This document shows, in pieces, positions 13,011 through 25,000 of a DNA stretch of 64,000 nt. This stretch comes from Chrysomallon squamiferum (taxonomy: Eukaryota > Mollusca > Gastropoda > Neomphalida > Peltospiridae). A program made the position numbers and the translations under genes. Under the pieces are notes generated by a model, which was not told the DNA's origin, made no database searches, and saw only the letters and a program-made list of their open reading frames with translations. The stretch's first letter is position 1. Every line of letters begins with the position of its first letter. The stretch covers positions 13,898,759 to 13,962,758 of the forward strand of contig CM022678.1 of NCBI GenBank assembly GCA_012295275.1. Direction: 5' to 3'.

Positions 13011-16000
13011 AATCCAGTGATTAAAGACGTGAATATTGTCAATGTCTTCGAAGACCAGATGCTGCAAGAGGCACTGACAACCATCTACTGCAGTGACACC
13101 ACGTCAGCTGATGGAAAGTGTTCATCGTGTAATGTTGTATCTTGGCGACCGCTCAGTGGCACAAATACTTTTGATGTATGGAAGAAATCAACGTCATCAG
13201 GTTAATTCAGATATTGTTATTCTTGTTGATAATTCATCTAAGTAATGTCCAGTCCATTGTTGATAATGGCAATGATGATTATGATGAAGTGATGTCTCAC
13301 TTATTTTTCTTTTATTCTCCCTCTAATGGCTTTCTTAGTCTTCACGACAGCTTCACAGGCTTCATCTGTCTCTGTTTTTTTCTTTAACTCTACTTTCATT
13401 GCAACTATATTCTGACACGACTTTCATTTGTTAACAATAGTCCATAAGATAGCTTAGTCCTATGCTGTAAACAAGATCCTGTAAACAAGTCCTAAACAAT
13501 AGTAAAATTCACTAAATGCTGAATGCTCTATCTTCCAGATTTTCAGTTGTTTTACGTCGCAGGTGTAGCCGGACAAGATCTTAATTACGAAGTTATCCGA
13601 TCATACTTTGTGGATGTTCGTTGTTACGCTGGCGACAAAGTTTCCTATGATGTCAAAACCGTAGAGATAGACGTACATCCAAACAAGCCACCTGTGATAA
13701 AAGAGTCATCCTTGTGTAAAATACCCGGATGTCTAACTGGCTCAATGTTAGGTTAGTAAACACCAAAAGTTAGTGACTATGGTATAATCTGGTATTATTT
13801 ACTTCCTACTTAGTCGTTCATTTGTTTATTTACCACGTATTTTGTTACTAACTTATTTCTTCATATTCTTATTTATTTACTGGGTGTTTTTTTTGTTTTT
13901 TTACACATTTATATATATTTTGTTGTCGTTTTTTTTTTACTGTTAATTTATTTATTTTGATTTTGATTTATTAACTATTTTATTGATAAACAGCCGACAT
14001 AACAATAGATGTGCAGACGTTCTCTGATGCTTATGTCTACCAAGTTGTGGCACAAGATCCAGAAGACGACCCACTGTCGTACACAATGTATACCGATGTT
14101 GCTGACGTCGACTTCTTCACAATGACAAGTATGTAGATAAAACAAGCAATAGGAAGATTTTTTCCCTCTTTATTTCACAATTATACACCAGGATTAAAAA
14201 TGTATTTTAAATTGTTTTTAATTAATGTAAATACATTTTTTATTTAATTCATCTATTTAACTCTAAAGCTGGTTATTTTATTATTTGTATACTTTGCTAG
14301 TGTAAAGATTATTTTATAGACTTGTTAATTATGATTAATAACATGATGTACATAATGTTGATGATATTAAACCGATTATTTTTAATCAGCCGATGGAGTG
14401 ATTCTTGTCTCTAAGGATTTGAAAACATCTACAGTAGAAAATATTCCACTGAAAGTCAACATCAGTGATGGTAGAAATAATATTGGTCCATTTACAGTCA
14501 ATATCAGACTTCAGAGTAAGTTATTTTGTAAACACAGTAACTCACTGTGATATTTGTTCAATAATTCTCAGATACAGGTTTATAATATAATAACTTTTTA
14601 TGTTTATTCAGAATAATATAAAACTTATAAAGTATTTGGTATGAATATATTTGTGACCCAGCTCATAAAATTGAGGAATAAGTGGGAAATTTGTATTTAT
14701 TTTTCCAGTTTAATGTGTCACGTGAAAGCAAATTTTATTGGCTTTACAATAGTACCAAGTATTGCTTTTTTGGTTGCATAATTATTGACTAGTTTTTTTT
14801 TTAAAGAGAATCTCTATGAAGAGACTTTTTGAAAAACAATTCCAAGTAAAACTTTAAAGTTTAATCAAGTATTTTTTTAAATTTCAACATAGACATATCC
14901 TGCCAAGATGAAATCTGGCACAATGACAAATCAAAAACATGCTGTAAATTTGAAAAACAACACTACAATAGACAGAAAAAGGTTTTATGTTCAATCTGTG
15001 AAACATCATGCTGTGCTTGATATTGCAGAATGTTGATGGCAAAATGAGTGAATTTTTTCAAACAGATTCCACTGTTGGTAGCTGTTCAGGTACAATTGGA
15101 TGGTGTTGGTACAATTGAAGTAGCAGGGGAATGAGCTCCTTGCCAGTGCAGCAAACAGAATTGCAGTTCATCTATTCACTTGGCAGCATACAATCAAGGA
15201 GCTAGCCCAGGCATCATCAGACCTCTGGATGCCACTGCTTGAGATGTATATAGTTGATCAATATATAGGCATATAAAGCAGATCTTAAATTTCAATATCT
15301 GTAATGGATTCACTATTAACTGGAATTGCTGGAATTGAATTGCTTCATGCCAAGCAGTAGCTTGAAAGATGTCAGCTAGGAAGGTCTGTAAGTCAATGGG
15401 ACTTTGATCTGGCCAAAACTTTATATGACCAGCCACCATGAAGTTTAATTCAATGGTTTAGTGAAGACAATAGATTGTCCTTCTAATGAAATAAAACAAC
15501 ATGTGTCAGTTTGTATTTTGACCAGCACAGTGGAGATGCATTGGCTCTTCACTAAGCCACATACTAGAAGTTATGGATGTCATCATTATTTCAATAAATA
15601 AAAATGTACCTGATGCTTGGTAATGAATTCACTGAATTCCAACTTTGGTATTTGTTCAGGGCAGATTGAATCCAGGTACACATCAATGAAATGATTATGT
15701 GGTTGATGTCATAAGAGAGGATCCTCTCACTCTTTCTACCATTTTGTGTTTGGTAACCCTGATGATATTTTTATAAAGAAACATACCAATAACTTTGCTT
15801 CATTCAAAATTTTAAATAACACCTGTCCATGTCAAAAGTGATATATATATATATATATATGTTTTTTTTAGCTTAATTTATTTCATAATTTATTTTGACA
15901 AATATCAATATCATAATGTAGAAAGGCAGTTTTAAATTAAACTGCTGTATTTCAGAACTATTCTACTCAGGTATGGATAAATCAAAATGTTGCTGCACAC

Positions 16001-19000
16001 GCATTTTTGCCATCAGTCAGATACTAGGAACTTGTTCCGATGCATTCTGACTGTTATGTCTGTGTCATTTTACTTCTCCTCATTACAGACATACACCTAG
16101 CAGCACGAGGGAAAACATTTTCAGTTACAACATAAAATAGAAATGCTATACATTAGAGTGCCTATAATGCATGCAGCAGTTCGTCTCAAATATAACATTA
16201 CATTATAATTTATTATTAATTTTTATGTTAAATTTCAGGTATGATTTTGTTTATTAGATAATAATTAATAGTAATATGTACATTATGAGTGGCAGAGCAA
16301 GCCATGTCATGGTTAGAATAGCATAACTAAAATAGCACCTGCCATGACAGTTAATTGAAGTATTGTAGCTTAGTATTTGTCCTTTCCTTTATGTTCATCT
16401 TGCTGTCAGTGATTTCTTCATCTACAGGAGTCCATTATCAAAACATGGACTCGTTCAAGCTGGAAACTGTTGGTTTCAGCTGTCACTTGGTCTTCTCACC
16501 ACTTTGGTATTCGGAACAGAAAACAACACTTCTTGATTCACAGATAACAATCAAATCCAACAAATTACTATTTGATAAATAAATATGGCAATATGTCAAA
16601 TTAAATTTTTCTATTCAAACATACAATTCTTGCACTTTGAGGATGAATTGCCAGATTTGGCATTCCCAACCTATTCCTGAAATAGGGTTTTTTTGTCACA
16701 TGTATAAATTCATAAATTTATCTAGTCATCTAATCATGGCTCTGTGTATCTAGGTACAGTGATGGCAGTATTTTGTGTGTGTGTCTGTACACACAAACAC
16801 ACACGGACACAAACACATACATACTTTAAAATAAAATACATAATTAAAAATTGGAAAATTAATGTAGGTTTACCTGTGTTTTAGATGAATTTTGAAATAG
16901 ATAACAGTCTTCTGAAATAAGTGACACTTGTTTTTATTTTGCAGATGTCAACAAACGACCCGATATAACAAATCTGCCCAAGAAGGTGACACTGAGAGAA
17001 GATGCTGCAGTGGGAACTCTGGTTTCTACTCTGATAATTAAAGATGACACTACTAACAGTCTATTTTACACACTTCCCAACAGCAAACCATGTACAGCTA
17101 TACCTAAATCAGAAGATTACAAGTTTGCCTATAACCCAACAAGTAAGACATTTTAAATTAAAATGTTCTGCTAAACAGGTAATATGTTAAAGTTGCCTTA
17201 GCTGATAGAATAAATCACTTAAATACATTTTACCTGTTATTACAGATGAGATAACTAAAATAAATAGCTTGAATAACTTTATTACATTTCCAACTGACAT
17301 CCTTTATGTTTATTGTTATTAGTCATTATAACTTAAGAATAATCTTTTTGGATTATTAAAGCATATTAATAAGACTTCCTTGATAATTTATAAAAGTGTT
17401 ATTATTCTTTTTAGAGACTTATTTTGTCTGCATGACTCTGTTCCTGTTATATATAAAAAAAGTATGAAACAAATACATAAATAAAAATTAAAAAATTAAA
17501 AAATAATAATTTTGTTCCCTGAACAGCTAAACAAATAACACTTGCGAAACCACTTGATGCTGAAAAGGTCAACTACTACAACATATCATGCCGTGTGAAC
17601 AATGGCTACCTGGACTCAGTGGGCGAGTACATTGAACTCTATGTTGTGAATGTCAATGAACCACCAGTGTTCAATGAGAAAGTCTATGCTTGTAGTATGT
17701 ATGAATCAAAGGTAACTTCCAACAAACTAGACTATATTAGTTAATCATTGATTCATGATAAGTGTTCTTTAATTCATGCATAATTTTGTTTACACAGATA
17801 CTCACACATACATAAAAACATTCATGCTTATTTTGACACATACATACACAAATACTTAGAAACATATATTTTTTTTTCAGATGTATAATATTATAGGTTC
17901 CTATGGTATAGATGAAACAAAATAAATAAATAAATAAACACACACACAAAAAAACTATATCTCTGTGTATTCTAACAAAAGTTATGGCTGATAATTTTCT
18001 GGTTTTTCAATAAAAAATATTTGCTTTCTGAAGTCATGATGCCAAAATCTGTTTTAGTGGTGCAGCAAAAAATGGCTCTTGAAGCAAGTTTCTCTCAGTA
18101 TTAATGTAAAATAATAATTATAATCAATTTTTTCTAATTCAAATACTGTTCTGTTTAGAATTAAAAAACCTGTGTAAAGAGATGTTACACGACTTACAAT
18201 GAACATGACTGGGTATGTTGACAGGCAGTGTTAAAGGACAAGTACTTTCAGGGCAAGTTATAGTTCCTTTTCTAACAGAGCAGTATGCTCATAAAACTAT
18301 TTCAATTTGTATTTTTCTAGGGCATTATCAGAGAATTAGCTAGTTTCTACATTTGATGCTGACATTGTTATGTTGTTAACATTAAAACATAAAGTTCATT
18401 TCAATTTCCAAACAGTTTATTTTGTTTCAAAAATGGCTACCAACAGAAATTGACGCAGACTCCCGGTGACGTCATATAATACTATCTCCCTTATTCCGGT
18501 TCCCATAAACATCGTAAACTGTAACAATGTTAACCATAACACCATTTAGATACAACACTTCCTCCCCTCCAAATTTTCAGTTTACCCACAAATTATGTTA
18601 TATCTAAAATTCTAAAATACATTTGTGTGATTTACTAATTAGTAATAATTAAACAACTGAACTTTGAACTTAACAAATAAACCATTTTTTTTTTTTTTTT
18701 TTTTTTTTTTTATTGGACACCCTTATAGTTCAATTACAGTTTATCAAATATGTCCATTGGTCACATATGAAACTTCAAAAAATAATTTAAAAAATAACAC
18801 TAATTCTACAATCTTTCAATGAATTCCATATTACACAGATTCAGATTAAATCACTTTAAATAGTTTCTATCAGTCTTTGAGTTGTTTTTCGAGCACGTCT
18901 AGGATATCTTGTGGTTGATGGTATTGGTAGTTGCTGTACATCGTCAACAGTATTGTCGATGGCATTAGAAGCATCCTCTACGGCATTAGAAGTAACTGTT

Positions 19001-22000
19001 CTGTTTTTCATCTCAGTCTCTTCCACCTGAACGGTTGGTTCAACAAATTCCATTTCAGACTCAGTACCAATTGCAGACAGTTCTGGGGAAGGGTTCCTAT
19101 TATCCTCCAAATGCACACATTTACGAAGTTGATCCACATGTCTTTTACACACAAAATCTCCAACTTTCACTCTGTAGGTAACAGGCCCTAGCTGTCACAG
19201 TACTTTTCCACTCAACCACTTGTCAGATCCTCTGTAGTTCTTCACTTGTACTGAATCTCCAACATTGAACACAACTGCTCTGGCATTCCATAACTTGCAA
19301 AGAGACTTCTCAATGTCTCTACTGCATGCGTTGCTCTGGTACTGGACATTCGAAAAACTTCCATCCATTTAGAATGTGCATTTTGGTGGGCCAAATCCAT
19401 GCATTAGGTGTACCTTTTGGCATGACTGTTTGTTGTAGTTGGCAACACTTACACTTGCTAACTTTCTTTTCTATGTCAATATCCATATGAGGCCACCACA
19501 CATGCATTCTAGCCAAAGATTTCATTCGCACAATTCCAGGATGATTTTCATGAAGATAATACAGATAATAATCTGTTCGATATTTATCGGGAATAATCAC
19601 TCGCATTCCTCTGAGAAGACAGTGTTCCTCCACGGTTAATTCATCTTTCACTCTGAAATACGGTAACAGCTCAGGTGAAATAGAAGACTCTTTTGGCCAT
19701 CCATACATGTTATAATGTACAACCCGAGATAACACTTTGTCAACTTCAGTTGCTTTAGCAATATTTCTTGCAGTGATAGGTAATCCACTGACTTGATTTC
19801 TCAATGCTTGCTTGTGTTCATGCCAAAACACATTTTCAGATATTTCTTCAGTTTGCAGAAGTGATAGTCGGGACAGTGCATCAGCATTTCCGTTTTTGGT
19901 AGTTTTTCTGTACTTAATGTCAAACTGATATGCGGCTAACTGAATAGCCCAATGCTGTAGTCGAGAGGCTGTCAGAACAGGAATATTCTTTTTAGGTCCA
20001 AGAATCATTGTCAGTGGTTTATGATTTGTGAACAAAGTAAATCTTCTACCATACAGGTACTGATGGAACTTGTGTATTCCAAAAATTATTGCCAGTGCTT
20101 CTTTCTCAATTTGGGAATACTTGCGTTCTGCTGATGTCAGAGTTCTAGAAGTGTACGCTATTGGCCTATCTGATCCTTCATTTCCATGTGATATTACCGC
20201 TCCAAGACCATGCGCAGATGCATCTACTGCCAACATTACTGGTTTCATCGGGTCATAGTGGACACAAATTTTAGATGATGCTAACAGTTTTCCCACTTTG
20301 GAAAATGCTTGGTGACAATCATTACTCCATTTCCACTCTGTATCTTTGGTTAACAACACTGTTAGTGGTGCTACCACTGTTGACATGTTGGGTACGAACT
20401 TGCGATAGTAATTCACAATACCTAACCAAGATTGCAACTCACTCTTGTTCTTAGGTTCAGGCACTTTCAGAATAGCTTCAACTTTTCTTTCAGAAGGTTG
20501 AATCCCATTTTTGTTCACAATAAATGCAAAGTACTCAACTTCATCTTTCATCAATGCACATTTGGATCTTTTCAGTTGAATTCCATATTTTTCTAGGTGT
20601 TTCAAAGCGTTTTTCAAATGTCTCAAGTGTTCGGTGTCATCCTTTCCAGTGACTATGTCATCCAAAATGTAACCTACCCCTTTTAGCCCTTGAAGCACTT
20701 TGTCGATAGTTTGTTGAAAAAAAGCAGGCGCTGCAGCAACTCCAAATGGCAACCTTGTATAGCGATAAAGTCCAAGGTGAGTATTGATTGTGACAGAGTT
20801 CCTCGACTTTTCATCAAGCAACACTTGCTGGTATACATGTGACAAATCCAGTTTGGAGAACTTTTGTCCTCCATTGAGTTTGCTGAAAATGTCTTCTGCA
20901 GTGGGCAAAGGGTACTCAGGCACTTCCAATACAGGATTTATGGTAACCTTGTAATTGCCACAAATGCGAATAGTATTGTCAGGTTTTAAAACAGGTACAA
21001 TAGGAGAAGCCCATTCAGAAAAATCCACCTTTTCTACAATTCCTTCTGCTTCAAGTCTGTGAAGTTCATCAGCAATCTTTTCCTTCAGAGCATAACATAC
21101 TGGTCTAGCCTTGAAAAACTTTGGAGTAGCATCCTCTTTCACTTTCAGATGAGCTCTTATGCTTTTTACTGTTCCCAACTCATTTGAAAACATTGAATAT
21201 CTACTGAACAAATCTTCAGGGTTTCCACAGGCTTTCATAATCTTAATACTGTTACAGTCCAACTGAATGTTTTGGAACCAATTCCGTCCAAACAAAGTTG
21301 GTCCATTTCCTTTCACCACAATTAAACGTTTTTTTCTGCTTTCCATATTTAACAGTCACCTCAATTTGCCCAAGGACTGGCACCACTTCATCTGTATAAG
21401 TTTTCAACACAATCGATGTTGATTTCAATGACACTGTTTTCTTCATTTTGTTATAGTTGTGCAGAGGAAAAGAAAAGAGAAAGAACTCCAGATGGAGAGT
21501 TGCCCCATACTTTATCTGTCCTTTTCACCACTTTTCCGTTATTTAATTCTGTTTATTGTGTTTATAGTTTTTGTGTGTGATTTTGTACATGTATGTTTAA
21601 CTAAGCATTATTTTGGGGTATGTCTGGAACAAATGAATCCCATTTATGGTAAAACTCAATCAGTTTTTGAACAATGGATTAAGCACACACACACACACAC
21701 ACATTCACTGATTGATTTATTTATTGTTAATGTGTTGTAGCCCTATGTCTCTGGCTGTGACTTGGGAATGGTAATCTCTGATCCAGAAAATGATGTTATC
21801 ACCAGTGTGCGAATCGTGAACCACAAAGACGACCTGAATACCAATTGGTTCTGGTTTGATGAAGCCACAAAACGACTTCACTTTAGTGTGGACTATGACA
21901 TTGACCAAAGTATATATCCAAATAATGGTAAATTGATAATTGAAGCTGTTGATGAAAATGGAGCTTCAGGAACAGCAGAAATCCAAGTGAATATAGTAGG

Positions 22001-25000
22001 TAATTAAATAATAATAAGTGAAACATTGACTGATAAAGGCAGTCTCATCAGTCATAATTATTGTTTATTATTGTTGTTTTTGTTGTTTGTGATTATAGCT
22101 GTTGATGTTGTACTTTTTTCTTCTTATTTTCTCTACAAAACTGCTACTTCTTATGTCACATTATTATTATCACTATATCCTGTACTTAAATTACTACAAT
22201 ATTATTATTATTCTTCAGATGTTAATGACAATGCTCCTGCGTGTAATATGGATGGTGTGACCAATAACGTGTACATGTATGATGTAGTCCAGGGTGACAA
22301 GCCAGGCCCACTCGGTACTGTAACAGCTAAGGACAATGATGCCACGTCACCAAATAATTATGTAACTCTAACAGCAGTTGGACAGTCTTCAAAGTACATC
22401 ACTGCTTATGACAGTGGAGCTATCATCTATGCCAACTCATTTGATGATGATCCTCAGACAAATCACATGACTAGCCAGTTTGTTTACATTGAGATGAAGG
22501 ATAATGGCGTACCACCGCTGTCATCAACATGTATGATATAATTTTATTTAGTTATGTTTTTATTATTATAATTATCATTCCATGAAATTAGGCTAATACA
22601 TGCTTATTATTAAATAATCTGTCAGCTAATGCATAAGTATTAATTTAATATCTGATAACAAACATAAGAATATAGATATACAGAAGTATGAAAAATGAAG
22701 AAAACAAGCTTATTAAAACTGGATGCTTTTGAGTTAGGCAGCACTTTGTTTTACTTTGTGACATCAGTTCAAGTCCTGTCACATCATGTTATTATTTATT
22801 TAACTTTTACTCTCATTTTCATTTGTTATAATGTCTAAAAGACTAATAGAAACACAACTGGCTAGTAAAAATTGTTTTCAGAAAAGGTTTCTAAATAATT
22901 TTAATTGAATTAATAAAGCTCAAACAGTGTATTAAATTTTATCTATCCAATACATTCATTGTTTAATTTATATTTTAAGTTCCAGAAGTACAGACAACCT
23001 CCATTTCCAACCTTCCTGGATAAATGGTTTGGTACCTATACAGAAAACCTGTAAACGGACCACCCACGAGATTGCTGCAGTTAGGGAGATGATCACATTA
23101 TAGAAATTCTATTGTGATAGAAGGAAAATACAATGTTAAATTGCAGCAGTAATTTAAGTGTATGAAAAAGTGGTCCATTTACAAAGGTGGTAAAATTAAA
23201 GTGGCGGTTGGAGATAGAGTTTTGTCTGTAAACATAGTTTTGACCCGAGTATCCTTTGGATGGATATGTCTTGTTCTGGATTAAAATCTTTGGCAACCAA
23301 TTGTGGTTGGAATGATTCTTGCTAGAATACAGATGTAATAATAATATTATGTTTACATTCCTTTATATTGGTCCTAGTACTATAAGGTGTACCATGTAGT
23401 TGAAGAAACCTGAGACACCTGTCATACATCACTGACTCAGACATCTTTTTAATTGTTGTAATTAAATAAATAATGTGGTGTACATTGTTGACAGTTACAG
23501 TTATTGACATGACTGTAATATATACTAAGATACCAGTCATGTTAAAACCGTCTTCAAAGAAAATACACATTTATTAATGATTGAATTACATGGAAGAAAT
23601 TAGCTCAGTTGCTAATTTGTTCTTATTTTCACTGAAAGGATTCAAACATTTTGTTTTTGGTACTTATTAGTGCCCAAATTTAAAATTTTGCTTTGATGAA
23701 ACAACTTGCACATGCTTATCTTGTCTGGGAAATAAATATAAAATTCTGTGCTCTTTCTGTAATGATGAAGATTAATGATCTGAAGAACTGGCACATACAG
23801 CTAAATTGTGTGCACAGCACATAGAATTTAAAATGTAATAAAATAAGTGAATTTTAAATATATTACATACAAAACAATACACATGCATTTATCCTGCAGA
23901 TACTGCAAGAAAATATATAGGTAAGTAGATAGGTAGGTCGGTATGTATGTGTTTGGGTGTGCATGCATGCATGCATATATGTAAATAACAAGTAATTTTT
24001 CAAAATAAATATAATTTTGTCGCAAAAGCAGTATTCTTACCTAGACATCACATGTTGCCATTATTGGAATACTATGTAGGTATGTAAATAAGAAGTAATT
24101 TATTGAAAATACAACATGCATACATACACACATACATATGTATATAGATATATGGATGTATGTAATAAAGATTACTTCTTTAGTGTTAAATTGTTTGTTT
24201 AAAAGACAATTTTAAAATCAATTTGCATTCACAAAATAAATAAATTGTTTCTGTTTAAGAACTATTAAGTTTTTAAAGCAACTGTCGAAACAGTATCTCT
24301 TATCAACAGTACCAAAACATAGCACACACTCTTACCATATCCAGTTGAAATAATGGTTTCTTTAATATCCACACAAATGTCCATATGAGCTGTCCTCCTG
24401 CAGAGGATACTCAGGATAATATAAGTGCATCCTAGTGTTTATACATATATGTGTATGTATATGTTGTTGTTGTTACAGTTATCACATGTATATTTACTGA
24501 AACCATATAAATTTTTCATCTTGTTGTTATTATTATGAATGAAATTATGATCTGATGAATATTTTATTATTATTTGAACTGTCTTAAAAAAAATATGATT
24601 CTTCCACAGGTACTGTCATTGTTTCATACAGAACTACGACAACAACAACTACAACAACAGAAAGAACAATAACAACAACACCAACTACCACAACAGTGAC
24701 AACAACAAAGGAGCCAGGATTCTTTGAACAAGAGGGCAATGCCATTATTTTCGGTATTTTAATGACACTGTTGGGATTGCTCCTGTTAGCTGGAATTTAC
24801 TTCATATGGCGCTACTGTTCAATAGTATCATGTTGCAGTCCTCAAGGTGGAGTATGTTTTGATTTACCTGGTGGGCGAATACCAAAAAATCAAAGTTGTA
24901 CGAGTGACAACTGTTGTCCTCCTGAGTAAGTGCTATTTATTTGTTTCCTTATTATAGATATTCTTTATCTGTTCATTGTTTACTAAATTTATTTACTTTT

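Larger units (their letters stand above)
18366..21446 (-). mobile_element. Decayed Ty3/gypsy LTR retrotransposon, 5'-truncated, in an intron of cadherin gene 2
   Basis: Antisense to its host gene and fully inside intron 17712-21740. In element orientation it begins with the end of an aspartic-protease-like region (from 21446) and has a frameshift at a homopolymer A tract near 21333. It continues with reverse transcriptase and RNase H and the zinc-binding H2C2 part of integrase (near 19440-19560). The protein end (YPRRARKTTQRL) lies at about 18870. After the pol part come a purine tract (18558-18570) and a putative 3' LTR of about 190 bp (18366-18557, TGTTG...AACA) with an internal AATAAA. No 5' LTR or gag is seen. 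The integrase core is broken by internal deletions and stops between 19170 and 19400. The copy is non-autonomous. Confidence 0.85.

Noticed and set aside
16355-16582. 75-aa frame beginning with a hydrophobic, signal-like stretch
   Set aside because: Starts with TTG, not ATG, and lies inside a gene 2 intron after ectodomain exons; no donor in a useful phase.
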